A stretch of 64,000 nt of DNA from Sycobia sp. Sy_11 (Eukaryota; Arthropoda; Insecta; Hymenoptera; Epichrysomallidae). A program made the translations under genes and the position numbers. The notes beneath the pieces are model-generated. The model was not told the origin of the DNA. It was given only the letters and a program-made list of their open reading frames with translations, and did not search any database. Location of the stretch: positions 2,093,501 through 2,157,500 of the forward strand of contig JACCIC010000027.1 in the NCBI GenBank assembly GCA_018907035.1. Reading direction: 5' to 3'. This document shows positions 10,740-22,596 of this stretch, one piece after another. How positions within the stretch are numbered: position 1 is the first letter of the stretch; each line of letters starts with the position of its first letter.

Positions 10740-11480
10740 CGGCGTTATAACGTATCTTGGGTATTACTTTATACAAAACTGTCAAATAAGGCAAGTATAG
10801 TGTGCATTATATTTCCTAATCATTTAAAAGCTCTTTTCTATAATGCACTATATTTATAACGAAAATTTTTGCCTAAATAGACTGCAAAGTAAATCACATA
10901 TAAATATGGGATTCTTAAAAAACAAAATGAAATATCTTTAAAGATACTTTCTACAAAAGTATACAATAATGCAAGAATAGTGTATTGAATTTCATAATAA
11001 TTTAAAAACTCTTTTTTATAATGTATTGTATTTCTACAAATAATAGTTTTCCCTACTTAGGCTCAGTCACACGTGAATATTCTTCATTCTTAGAAACGAA
11101 GTTATAGCCTAAGATAGTAATAAAATGACATGTATGAATACCAATTTGTGTAACTTTCAGAATTTAGATTTACTTAACAGTTTGTCAAAAGTTTGTTTTA
11201 TTAATTAAATCACAGAAAATAGACATAGATTCTTTAAAAATAAAATGACATATCAGAATTTTATTCCATTATTTTTGCTTTAAGCAAAAGAAAGTATTGA
11301 AATGCTGAAAAAAATCTGAAGAATATTCACGTGTGAATGTGAAATCTATTTAGGAAAATAAATAATTTATAGAAATATATAGTATACCATAATGCAGAAT
11401 TTGCACGTATAGTTTATTCCTATATTATAAAATATCTCCTTGAGTATCAGACATTAGTAGATGAAATTTTTTGTAAACTA
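10740..11480. repeat. Fold-back cluster of about 200-bp repeat units, unclassified
   Basis: Two diverged direct units (about 10755-10945 and 10950-11140) share ACTTT-TACAAAA, GCAAG-ATAGTGT, TTTAAAA-CTCTTTT-TATAATG and TTTT-CCTA blocks in the same order. A third unit lies in reverse orientation (about 11290-11470). A perfect 20-bp inverted repeat, TCACACGTGAATATTCTTCA, joins the second and third units (11067-11086 and 11317-11336). The first unit also contains its own inverted TGCATTATA/TATAATGCA arms. No coding potential was seen. It is probably a fold-back or MITE-like family. Confidence 0.5.
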
Positions 11481-11799
11481 TTTTATTCATTCATATTTTT
11501 ACTTATATTATTTGACTCATATTGGCCCTTTTAATAAAAAACTGTTTATATATATAAATATTCTTCATTTTTGCATTTTCATAATATATTCAACATAAAA
11601 TAATCAATTTCGAGAAGGTCAATTTTTCATTGTTTCATTAATAATTAGGAAATTAATTAATAAAAGGGATAATATCATAGATATCTGTATAATTATGGTA
11701 AAATATTAATATGCTTAAAGAAATTGCGATAACTACAAATTCTCTAAACCCTAATTAAACAAGATTTATGCATGGTTCATTAAAAACTTCAAGTTCTTT

Positions 11800-11812
11800 C
11801 CCCCCCCCCCCC
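11800..11812. repeat. Poly-C tract
   Basis: Thirteen consecutive C residues, striking in AT-rich surroundings; its length may be a sequencing artefact. Confidence 0.9.
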
Positions 11813-13233
11813 ATGCGCATCTTTTTATCTGTTCGATCTATTATGTACCATTATGTTGCGTGTGACTAATACTCGCGACGCAGTGGCACTGCAGCACTTT
11901 TATAGTGAATGTTATGTCTGCCTTGCAAGGTTAGTTTTTAATCGCCTCGAGTCAACAAAGACGCAGTCTTTAGCAGATCTATCCTGTAAATGTACTCTAT
12001 CTTTGTCATATTTCTTGAACTATAAATGGCGTTAAGGATTGATGGAAAACAGTAATTCCTGTCAACGAACGAACCTGCGTTATATGAGTTGGCGAGCCTG
12101 GACCGCTCTCACCTCCTCTCGGACTCCGAACTGCTTGCCATCGAGGGTGTCTTCAGGTTATGTAGTGCGACACAGAATACCGACAGAAGCAAAATCGGAG
12201 CAGCGACTGATAGCTATCATTACTTATTGATTATATCGTCATTGTTTCAGGTGACTGTTAATTAGGGCGTTGGTCAAGCTACTGTTGAAGGTCGTCAAGG
12301 AAAAACCTAATACATTTTCTCATGCTAGAATTGCTGGGGATATGGCGGATAAGGTAGGTGAGGTAGGGTGAGTGGAGGTGATCCTATAAGTAATGTTCTG
12401 TCACTTACGTGATGGACGTTGATTGACTGACGTTTGTTTGTCTCTAAACCAGAAATGAAAAATATAGAAAGCGAGACAGTAACGCTTGCATAGATAGAGA
12501 AAGATATAAGTAAGCGTAGGTTGGAAAGAGAAAGAATGCCAAGAAACAGCTGTCAAAAAGTGGCATTGATTATTCATTGAATAAAACTAATTATTATATT
12601 GAATGATTATTAATACCTTTATAACTTTATTAATGATTATTTTTATGATAAAAGATAGTATTGTTTGAATTTTAAGAGGATCGTCATTTAGAACCTGTAC
12701 TAAAGTAGTGATGAAATTTCTGATTTTATTTTTTTCTTCAGGAAAATTATAAATTGCAACCAAGACTATCGTACTAATTTAAATATAAAAGGATTTCGAA
12801 TGTATGGAATCCCTATTGATGAATGAACGATAAAGTAAGTTTGGCATCAAAATATTAATGAAGGAGATTAGGTTGATATTCAATTCGTATTAAATTGAAC
12901 AATATACTATAATAAATACTATAATAAATATGTATAAAATTATAATTTGAAAAAAATAACAAACAAACACTTTTACTAAATTCTTTTTTTCTTTTAGTAA
13001 TATTTTATTAAATTTTTTATTTAATATTTCACTTACATTTTAGAGATAAAATGGCTGCAGTACTTTATAAGATCACTAAATGGAGGTAGGGTCATACAGC
13101 AAGAGTGAGTTAAAAGGACCATATAACAGGAGCTCTTAGTAACTGTCGTCGGTTGATCATAGCTCTAAAGAATAGAACAACTTGCGCATAGGATTTTATA
13201 GGCCACTGACCGCACGCCCTAAAGGGAAGAAAA
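11813..13233. other. Spacer without recognisable gene
   Basis: Short mixed-composition patches (about 11850-12400) are followed by AT-rich DNA. The short plus-strand ORFs here (for example 11853-12035 and 12039-12230) show no domain. I see no element boundaries. Confidence 0.35.
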
Positions 13234-13239
13234 TTGGAA

Positions 13240-13614
13240 ATGAAGGAAAACTTCATGAGGCCACCTCGCAGGATACAGAACAATAGGATTAAGGAATTTG
13301 CGCGTGCATCACAGCATCTTATACGTGGCGTTCCTTTTTATGCTTTTTCCTCAGGTCTTCTTTCCGAAGCTTTATCGTTTCTAATATGCATGCAATGCTT
13401 AGCTGCCAGTTCACCATCATACCCGTTTTTCATAACAATGAAACCAATGATAGGTCAGGTTGGCAAGCGACATTTTTGGAATAAACTAAAACATATTCTC
13501 TTTACCTTGAATAAGGAACATACCAAAACACAACACAGACATCGGCATATGACATGTACGTGCATTGTATATACATATTACGTGTCGTTATCATTGTATT
13601 ATAGATTGTATTAA
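13240..13614 (+). CDS. Unassigned ORF, 125 codons from the first ATG
   Basis: An open frame starts at the ATG at 13240 (MKENFMRPPRRIQNNRIKEF...) with a hydrophobic middle (FYAFSSGLLSEALSFLICMQ). The first 70 residues have a balanced composition for this AT-rich context; the end turns into low-complexity His/Thr/Tyr sequence and looks non-coding. I recognise no family, and there are no clear splice sites or element ends. It may be a chance ORF or a decayed exon. Confidence 0.2.
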   Translation: MKENFMRPPRRIQNNRIKEFARASQHLIRGVPFYAFSSGLLSEALSFLICMQCLAASSPSYPFFITMKPMIGQVGKRHFWNKLKHILFTLNKEHTKTQHRHRHMTCTCIVYTYYVSLSLYYRLY

Positions 13615-13779
13615 GATATTTTGAAGTTGAGAAAAAAAATCTTAACAAGTTAAACAGGAGAATGAGTGACTGAAGAAGAAAATATATACTCCTTCTAAAC
13701 GACTACGGTAAATCATTTGTTTTCCTTTCAGTTATATCCTTCATTAGTTATACAATATTTTTATTTGAAAAGCCTCAGC

Positions 13780-14513
13780 CCCGCGAATATAAAAGCTGAT
13801 CTAGACTCTATTCTGGATGAGACGCTTCTTCATTTGCAACAGCAAAATATTGGGTAGCAGAGTTTAAACGAGACCGTACGAGCTGCCAAGACGAGCGTCG
13901 CAGTGGTCGACCAAACGAGGTTACGACTCCAGAAATATTGAAGAACATCCACAAAGCCATACTGGATGATCGTCGACTGAAAATGCGCGAGGCAGCAGAC
14001 ATGGTAGGCATTTCAAAAAGTGCAGTACATTGCATATTAATTGAAAATTTGGAGATGACAAAGCTGTGCGCCAGATGGGTGCCGCGTTGGCTCACAATTG
14101 AACAAAAACAGCGTCGTGAAGATGTTTCAATGGAGTGTTTGGAAATGTTTCGCAAAAATAAAGCCGAATTTTTGCACCGTTTCATAACCATGGATGAAAC
14201 TTGGGTCAACCACATCACACCCGAAATAAAAGAACAATCAAAACAATGGACTCAAAAAGGACAAAAGCACCAAGTGATTACCACCTGTTCTGTCTATGTC
14301 GAACGACCTTCGTGGTTTAAAGTTGGACTCAAAAGAGGCTTGTAAAAAGTGGCTGTCCGAGTTCTTCGAAAATAAGGAGAGGGGCTTCTACGAGAGGGAT
14401 ATTATGAAGTTGCCGTCTAGATGGAAACAGATTATCGAACAAAGCGGTAATCTGTTTCCGTAATAAATTATTGAATGAAGAGCAAAAAAGCGGAAGGGAG
14501 ATATTCGACAACC
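13780..14513 (+). mobile_element. Chimeric mariner relic: N-terminal half of one family joined to the 3' end of another
   Basis: From about 13830 to 14265 the frame encodes a mariner transposase N-terminus: WVAEFKRDRTSCQDERRSGR, the second helix-turn-helix (MREAADMVGISKSAVHCIL), WVPRWLTIEQKQRR, and the first catalytic motif FITMDETWVNH, up to SKQWTQKGQK. At about 14270 the DNA switches to the 3' third of the family represented by the complete element at 52879-54154. Both then share AAGTGATTA-CACCTG, GTCGAACG-CCTTCGTGGT and a long near-identical tail ending GACAACC-TA at 14513. The central catalytic region is absent. The 5' end could not be placed exactly. Upstream Leu/Gln-rich frames carry stops. 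Confidence 0.75.
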
Positions 14514-14536
14514 TAATATAATTAGATGATAAATAG

Positions 14537-14539
<3 letters not shown>

Positions 14540-14572
<33 letters not shown>
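14540..14572. repeat. (TA)n microsatellite
   Basis: TA dinucleotide run downstream of the chimeric mariner. Confidence 0.95.
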
Positions 14573-14578
<6 letters not shown>

Positions 14579-14643
14579 CTGTATTTATTTGTTATACATG
14601 TCCTGAATTCTGTACTTATGCCCCTTTCCCCTGTCGTCCAGCT

Positions 14644-14665
14644 CACTAACTTGTAAAAGTTAGTG
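14644..14665. repeat. Perfect 9-bp hairpin
   Basis: CACTAACTT (14644-14652) and AAGTTAGTG (14657-14665) form a perfect stem with a 4-nt loop. No T-run follows and no associated gene is seen; its role is unknown. Confidence 0.6.
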
Positions 14666-17174
14666 GCAACTATCTTTTTATATTTTTCGTGTTACCGCTT
14701 TAGTTGCAAATAAAATACAGAAACTTTGTGTATTCTAAATTCGTTTCACCACCAGTACACAGCTGAGTACCAGCAGCTGATAGTTACGACACTAAATACA
14801 CATACGTGTACTTAAGATTTTTGTCAGACCCAAAAGGGATAGAAGGAGAGTAAATTTTCCAATTTTATAAAATGTATGTTGTTCAGAAAAGCAACCTCTA
14901 ACGTGGAAATGAAATCCAGAAGGATTTGAGCCAAATTCGAGGTTTTGGCTGAAAAATCTTTGGGCTAAAACAGGCCCTCCACGAGCCAGATATTTTTTCC
15001 CCATTAGGTCGACTATTCCATTTAAATTTTATAGTATTGCATGAATCAAGGAACGACAAGGAAGACAAACAATCCAGCAAATATCATATATTACATGTTT
15101 ATTGTGCAATGTTTACTCTCCGATACATGTGTCTTACTTATAATAAGGATAGCTGCTCCTGGCACAAGCTAAATATAGCTAATAGTAAAGCAAAAATAAT
15201 GTATTGCTCTGGTAAGGTATTTTTAATATTAATAAGCGAAAGTGCTCGCATGCCAGTGATACTAACGTAAACAGAAAAAACAGCTGTCTGCTGTAAGAAG
15301 CTTAGGCACACATATATAACCTATATGCCACCAGTGATGCATATAGCTGAAAAATAAAAGCAACAAAAGTGTGGGAAGGAATATAAATTTTCAGGCCCAA
15401 TAAAATTTTTTCGATTTGTGTGAACCAGAGCAATCGTGGACTCTGGGTCTCATCGGGTCCAGTTAAACGGAGCTGAAGTCAAGCATCGCACATTTACTGA
15501 GAAATATTCCAACGATACGCATCAAGGAAGGAAGAATTTAAGGATAATGAACAATGGGTAAATAATTAACACTTACACATTGAAGAACTATTATAGCTGT
15601 CATAGAAATAAAACAAAATGTGCTTTTCCTATGGAATAATATTTCATATAAATATTGTAAAAGAAACTAATGTCTTAAAAGCATTAGACATTAATAACAT
15701 GAATAAATTTATAATAATTAAAGCTATAAACAAACAATCAAGTAAACAAAATTTTAATAACTAAAATTTTAACATTAGAATCTTTTTCTTTCAAACGATT
15801 ATAATTATATGGACAGGCATAATAGTAAATTATTTACAAAAATTTTTCTCTACTAAATAAATAATAATAAACATATAAATAATATTTTAACATTGTAAAT
15901 CTGAATATAAAGTATCTGAAGTACAAGGAAAAACAAGGTGTGCTTGTACAAGGAGGACAACTTTGAATATGGAATAAAAGGTTAAGTATCCTGAAAACAT
16001 AAAACAGCAATAATAACTATTTAAAATCAACAATAGTATAAATAAATAATAAACAAAGTTCTTAATAATTTAACTTAATTCTTAATAATTTAAATAAATC
16101 AAGCCAGTAAATTATCTTTTGTCCTTTTTTTTCAAGGAAGGGCATGAGAGATTGACAAGTTTGGTAACCAGATTACCTGCATTAATTAAATAATTAGCAG
16201 ATAATTAAATAACAAGCAACTTAAATAATAATTAACAATAAAGTATAAAATCAAAACATAACTGGGAGAAAATTGTTCGAGTATATACAAAACTAACTGG
16301 CACATAAGTAATAGATGACTACTTAAAACATAAATAATGTAAATAATTAATAATAAATAAATAAATGAATAATATACAATTTAGAAATTAGCCAAACAAA
16401 CAATACGTTTCACATTTGTAAAAAGCAAATTAGCAAAGCTAACCATGACATAATTTTTTTTTTTTTTGACAACTAATAAATAATAAACAATTTTGTTTTT
16501 GCATAACTAATTAAAAAAATAATTTTTTTAATTTCTCTCCGCTTTTATCTGGAATAAAGAAATATTATACCAGGATTTTCCATAAGGTTGAAGAAGTTTG
16601 TTTTCAATTTTAGTTTTCTTTTCTTTTTTTTTTCTTCTACTTCATGCCATTTGAAATAATTCGTGAGAAATTAAGAACTGCAGTAAAAACATATAACTAT
16701 TTACGCTTTCTTACTTATTAATAAAATAAGAGTCTTGTAATTATGTTGTATAAAATATATATAAAATATTACAAGAGTACTTAATCTTAATTAATAACCA
16801 TAGTATTATTTAATAAATACTATTAGTGAATAAATAATAATAAACTAAATACATTTTAGAATTTAGAATTAGATGAGAATTTTAGAAGCGAATAGAAATA
16901 AAGCATATCTAGAGTGAAACCAAAGGGAATAGAGAGAGAATATACATTATTTTAAAAAAACAAATTACCTTTAAAATAACAAAGACTGATTAATATAGGT
17001 TATAAATAATTCTACGTATAAATAATCTGATTTTTGTATGGTAGATGTGTATATAGACTGAATAACGAACACAATAACTAGTTAAACGAATTTAAAACAA
17101 ATAGATATAATTTTCTTTTATATTTATATGGTATAAATAAACGTTATTGAATCGGTATAATAATCGAAAAATTT
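14666..17174. other. AT-rich spacer
   Basis: No recognisable gene. The minus-strand frames at 15080-14792 and the 15037-15270 plus-strand ORF show no domain. A mixed-composition patch at about 15300-15560 is unassigned. From 15560 to 17170 the sequence is very AT-rich. Confidence 0.35.
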
Positions 17175-19165
17175 TTAATACTCAATCAAGCTGGAAACGA
17201 AACCAACAACAAGCAACGCAGTAGCTGACGAGGAAAGAAGGTTAGATAGCCTTTTTGCCGAGATGTCGCCAGAACAATTAATCCAAGAGGTGAGCCAACA
17301 AAACATAAAATCCAAAGATGACATTGAAGCTCTTCGGGACAGTCTAGTCCGTTTTGAGCTACGCTGACTCTTTGGCAAGAAAACTGCCGAGTGGCATCAG
17401 GTGACGAGGTTCATCATGATATTTTGCAAATATCGAAATATTTAAACTCCACAGAACTAAATGCGGCAGACGAGATAAAAGCTGATAAAGTAACAGCTGT
17501 TACTAACACTATAGTGATACGCAAAATGCCGCCGCTCAGCAGAACCGCAACCAAGAACAGTCACGACAACAACATCATGGTGTTGCCCCATCAATGCCCC
17601 ATGTAGAGGATATAATATGGGCCAATGGCGGTCACCACTGGTCAATAGCACTAATTTGTCCGGCTCGGAGAAAACGCCGGCAACCATGGCATATCCGTCG
17701 TATAACCTACCAGGACCATGGAACGACCCCCATAATGTATTAATGCAGCAATATTCTGCAATACAACAATTACAACAAGGCCCACCGACCGTCTCAGCCC
17801 AAAACAGCAGACAACCAGAATGCCCAGCACTACCACCGCGGCATACATACTATTAAGGCAGTGGAATGTGAAATATTCCGCAACAAGATGTGGAAGATTC
17901 TAAGAAGATGTGAAAGAATTTATAGACTGGAAGAGACTTGTGAAAGTCTAGACATCCCGATGACGGATATACGAAAACTCATACCGGGTATTCTATGCGA
18001 ATCTGCTCACACGTGGGCAAGGCCAATCTACAAAAGGTGGCAGACTTTAGAGCACCTAAAAACAGCGCTCAGACAACAATCGACTACACATTGAGATTAG
18101 AAGAAAAGCTTAGAGAGAGGACACAAGGTCCTAATGAGTCGATAGGGTCATACCTAATAGGTATAAGAGGACTGTTAGGAAAATTGTCCACACCATTATC
18201 ATCGAAAGGGATAATGAAAGAACGACCAGATGATCAAAACGGGCAGTCCTAGTCACGCTAACTGGACCACTTACAGTAATACTGATGTCTAAAGAAGAAT
18301 ATGACAAAAGCTCATTGCCAAAACGGTTAAGCAGAGATCAAAGACAAAGCCCAACATTGAAACGATCACAAGAAGGATCAAGATAAACTTCAAGGTATAC
18401 GGCTCCTCATCCAGATATCGTGCAGGAACACCTCGTGCACAGATCAACAGGTGAATCGCGATACAGGCCTAGGAGTCCTTCCCCACGAAATATGAACCAT
18501 ACCATCACTAGCTCCTTTTATAACTACCGTCCAGCCCGAGAGAGCAATGAACACCAACGTTACCCCCGATCTCCCAGTAGGGAGCAAAAGGATAGATGAC
18601 AGGAACATGACAGGACGCGTCATAAGTCACCACAATCACGCACTGGATTTGCAGTAGACCAGGCCACTGGACGGATAGATGGAAATGCATCATCTGTTAT
18701 AACTGTGGCGAAGATGGCCTTACGACGGTCAACTGCACACGTTGCGAACCGAATAGGAAAAACTCGGGAAGCGCTTAAGGGAAAAGATTAGTGGAGTCAA
18801 CCCTCCTACCTAACACAGTGAGACCCCCCGAACAACCGACGAAACAATTCATGCAGGACGTGCAACGTAATAATAGCCTCTGACGTTACTGGCTCTCGAG
18901 ACGCAGTCCCGATACAGGAGAACGAGAATTGATTCTTCCTAAACATCCAACTATCAGGCAAGACATTCCCAGCGCTAGTAGACCTTGGGAGGCGCAAGTC
19001 CTACATTGAACCATAAACAGAAAAAGTCGTAATTATACTAGTGGTGTTGTTCATGCAACAGCCAGACGGCCAAATCTGAAGATGGAGAAGTAGATGTACT
19101 TCTAAAAATGCACGGGCAGCAAATCTCGACGCATTTCAAAGTGTCGACCTCCTTGAAATACGATA
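17175..19165 (+). pseudogene. Ty3/gypsy gag and protease relic
   Basis: Plus-strand fragments appear in the order of a gypsy gag-protease. First is an N-terminal segment (DEERRLDSLFAEMSPEQLIQ, then EALRDSLVRFELR and a stop). A capsid-like region follows (RRCERIYRLEETCESLDIPM, then TWARPIYKRWQTLEHLKTAL), then LRLEEKLRERTQGPNESIGS. A zinc knuckle ICYNCGEDGLTTVNCTRC lies near 18690-18745, with the expected His replaced by Leu. Last is a retropepsin-like segment, FPALVDLGRRKSYIEP (about 18968-19015), then LLKMHGQQISTHFKVSTSLK. Many stops and frameshifts are present. Homology ends at the Penelope-like relic at about 19166; no gypsy pol follows. Confidence 0.75.
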
Positions 19166-20640
19166 TCATCCTTGTTTTTCATTTATTATCGAAAACACAT
19201 AAAAAAGATGTACCTATGCGTGCCGTAGTTTCCTATATTAATGTTCCTTTATATCTCGTTTGTAAAAAAACTTAATATGCTGTTACCAAAATTTTTAGAA
19301 TTTGATTCGAAATTCACAATTAAGAATTCACTTGAACTAGTCAATAAAATTAAAGATATAAATCTACCTTCAAATGCTAAATTAATATGTTTTGAAGCAA
19401 TAAATCTCTTTCCTTCTATCCCAATATAATATTTATTATGCACTATTAACAATAAATTGGAAAACAATAATAACTTAGATAATTCAATGAAAAAAGAAAT
19501 ATTTCTGCTTATAAAATGCTGCTTAGAACAAAGGTATTTTATGTTTAATAAAAAATTCTATATCTAGCATAATGGTTTACCTATGTGTTCTCCATTCTCT
19601 CCACTATTAAGTGAGATTTTTATGGAACATTTCGAGCCAAACCTATTCCTTAACAGTTTAATGACTAATATTATTTTAAACACGCTACGTTGATGATATT
19701 GTTTGTACTTGGACTGGCACAGAAAGATAACTAACTTCTTTTTTACCTTTTTTAAATTAGTTTCATTCTACAATTATCTTCAAATTATTTAAATTTCTTA
19801 GATCTATCGATTATTCGAGAATAAGACAAATTATAATTTGATATTTATAGAAAACCTTCTTTTACTGACACTTTAATTCCCCCAGATTCCAATTAATCTT
19901 TTAATATTAAATTAAGTTGACTTCATTCATTTATTCACAGACCCCTTTCAATAACTTTAAATAGTACACGTTATTTAAATGAACTTATCTTTTTGAAAAC
20001 TTTAGCTACAAATAACGGTTACAACGATTTCATAATTGATATTTTGGTTGCCAGTAAAATTCAAAAGCTATTGCTAAAACATTTCTACGCTGGTTTAGAT
20101 TAAAAAAATAATCCTTATTTTCTTATTAATTACATTCCTTTTATTAGCGACAAAATTTATGACATTTAAAAAAATTAAAATATTAAAACAATTAACGTCA
20201 ACAAAAGTAATTTAAAATTTTACTAGTTAATAATAAAGAAAAAATTGATACTTCCCAAAACAGCGGCGTATATCAATTTTTATGCGCAGATTGTGATGCA
20301 ATTTATATAGGACAGACAGGTCGCTCTTTAGATTACGTATTAATTAGCACGTAAAAACTATAAAGCAAAATAATTCTACCACATGATTAGCTGAACATTG
20401 CATAATTAATAATCACAAAATTGATGGTAATAACTTTAAGTTGCTTCATAACGTTAACAAGAGTAAAAAACTAGATGAACTAGAACCCATAGAAATTTTT
20501 AGAGCGATTCATAATGGTTATAATGTAACAAACGACATGACAATTTTCCAGATTTCACCGTTATTACGCGTTGCTACAAGTTTGAAACTTCCCTGGTTGG
20601 CTCCTCATTATCCCCCACCCCTACCTCCGATCTTTTAACT
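19166..20640 (+). mobile_element. Penelope-like element relic, RT plus GIY-YIG endonuclease
   Basis: Broken plus-strand frames give a Penelope-like reverse transcriptase. FHLLSKTHKKDVPMRAVVSY starts near 19180. SNAKLICFEAINLFPSIPI follows, a DVxxLFPSIP-type first catalytic motif in which the Asp is replaced. Then come NGLPMCSPFSPLLSEIFMEH and YVDDIVCTWTGTE at about 19686. After an AT-rich stretch a GIY-YIG module follows: GVYQFLCADCDAIYIGQTGR (about 20250-20320). The domain tail LAEHCIINNHKIDG and NKSKKLDELEPIEIFRAIHN ends at about 20630. The RT N-terminus is missing, so the copy is 5'-truncated against the gypsy relic. Stops throughout show that it is inactive. RT with a C-terminal GIY-YIG nuclease is diagnostic of Penelope-like elements. 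Confidence 0.85.
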
Positions 20641-22260
20641 TGAGCCATTCTATTATTACAGTTTTACCGTTATTACCGCATAACTACCGAAACAGCTGTA
20701 AGATTTTAATAAATCATTGAAAAACTAACCAAGTGTTCTATATTTTATTTTATATATAAATATAAATTATATTTTAAATATTAACAATGTTTCACCAAGT
20801 GTTTAGTGAGCAGTCACTTTATTTCAGAGTATAAGTTTATATTTGTTTATTTAAGTTTATAATGGTTTATCTAAACATGTATTAAACTGTAAAAGTATCT
20901 CATAGGATCAAATATTGTTAAAGAAATAAATAAATACACACGCCCACATACTCACATGTACATAATATTGTACAATTGTGTCGATATTACTTGTATGCAA
21001 TATATACTACTACAAATATTACTATTAAATTTACCTTTTACTGAACTTATCTACTTCAGTAATTAAACTAATTCTCTGAACTTACATACTTAACATTAAC
21101 TACTCTAACTTTGCCTGACAATCAGTTACGATATGACTCGTAAAATTTTCTTAACTTTGAAATTGACGTATTTTTTTTTTCTCAGTGCATTCTAGTATAT
21201 AAGAAGAGAGAGAAAATTAGCTTACACTTGAATGAACTAGCCATATTGTATTTATTTTATATATTCTATATTATTTTGGTGCTAAGGAAAATATTATTTT
21301 GGCATTCGTATTTTAATTTCTACTTCCTACTGCTTATTGGAGTCGCGTGTGCATTGTCATTTCAATCGAATTGAGTAACTCTTCTGCTCGTCACACCTGA
21401 TTTTTATTCTAGGTTTCTCTGTCTAGGAGTAGGCCGACGCGTAATATTCAGTCAAAGCAGTATCTAGACTATTTGGCTATCCAAATCTAGACAATTATTA
21501 TTAGTTCACGGAAATTATTTTTCTATTAAATTTTTTATGAACAAATTCCTTTAACTATTTATTAATACTTACTGATTCTTATTTATTTTATTTACATTCA
21601 TTTATTCACTTCCTACATTAATATTCAATAGTAAAAACTTCTCATATTACACCACGATAAACCCCACCACTACTAGGATACTTTTCTTTTAGAACTTAAT
21701 TGATTTATCTATTATTTCACTAAAATGGTATAAAGGCTGTTAGTAAGTCTGACTTACCGAATCAAGTAATCGAATTTATTTATGTTTATATATTTTAGTA
21801 TTGAAGGAATATTTTTGAGATTCAACTAAACCCGTCGAGGTAAGTTTAAGTTCTTTTATATTATTTCTCTTCACCTCGTAACGAGTGACAAAATACGTAG
21901 GCGCACTTTCTTGAAAATTTCTGAAATAATATATTTATAGGGTGCAATAGTAATCATTTGACGTACTAAGGTACTAATAAACCATATTTTTATCTGATTT
22001 CGAAAATGTATACATGTGTATTATCGCAGCCTCAAATACTGGTAAATAATAATTTTTATAATAGATTCTTTTAATACCGTTGTTATTGAGAATAATGTTT
22101 TAAATTAGAATAACAGCTGAGCCAATCAAGAGAGGGAAAGTTTGAAATAAATTCAGAGATCTGGTTATTAATATTTTACAAATTGTTCATTTATTTTTCA
22201 TAGTACTAAATATTAAACATTACAATTATATCGTTGTATATAATTAAATTACAACAAATC
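20641..22260. other. AT-rich spacer
   Basis: Very AT-rich, with a short mixed patch around 21330-21480. No gene or element signature was recognised. Confidence 0.4.
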
Positions 22261-22307
22261 TGTAGCCAATAATCGTTTATAATGTATGCGTCGCGTACAT
22301 TATAAAT

Positions 22308-22429
22308 AAGAGTAGGCACAGCCCGCTAAGCACCAAGCTCGGCTTAAGAATGGGTACAGTCCGACAATCAACAAGCTCGATTTAAGAGTGGTCACAGTTT
22401 GCCAATGACCGAATTCGTCTTAAGAGTAG
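22308..22429. repeat. 38-bp tandem repeat, three full copies plus 8 bp
   Basis: Units at 22308-22345, 22346-22383 and 22384-22421 are each exactly 38 bp and begin AAGA-T-GG. A partial fourth unit (AAGAGTAG) ends at 22429. The copies have diverged substantially but kept their length. Confidence 0.85.
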
Positions 22430-22462
22430 TTTGATATCTGCTTCAGCTAATGGTTGAAAAAA

Positions 22463-22499
22463 GACTGAAACTTGCTACTGCTCAGATCCGCCTTTTATA
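22463..22499 (-). promoter_or_regulatory. TATA box plus initiator core promoter
   Basis: Minus strand: TATAAAAGG (22499-22491) and TCAGTC (22468-22463). The initiator A at 22466 lies 33 nt downstream of the TATA start, which is the normal spacing for insect core promoters and for LTR promoters. The TATA box sits inside a small inverted repeat, CCGCC/GGCGG. Confidence 0.6.
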
Positions 22500-22596
22500 G
22501 GCGGTATTTATCACTGGCTCGCCATTTATCACTGGTTTGCCTTACTTGTAGGTATTATGTATTCCCGAACAACTATAGATTTTGTCATCTGCTACA

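Larger units (their letters stand above)
22261..22596 (-). mobile_element. Candidate solo LTR (336 bp) of a retrotransposon
   Basis: On the minus strand the segment starts TGTAGCAGATGAC at 22596 and ends GATTATTGGCTACA at 22261, giving TG...CA ends with a 6-bp inverted repeat TGTAGC/GCTACA. It contains a TATA box and arthropod-type initiator at the right spacing, and downstream of these three 38-bp tandem repeats, where R/U5 would be. No matching target duplication was found, and no polypurine tract or primer-binding site adjoins it, so it is either solo or from an element whose body is lost. It points the same way as the copia relic that starts at 23650, but an AT-rich kilobase separates them. 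Confidence 0.5.

Noticed and set aside
11853..12035. Promoter from a TATAAAAG on the minus strand near 11897
   Set aside because: No initiator at the expected distance and no gene or LTR structure downstream.
22308..22429. CRISPR-like array
   Set aside because: The 38-bp units are contiguous with no spacers, have diverged, and sit in insect DNA within an LTR-like segment.
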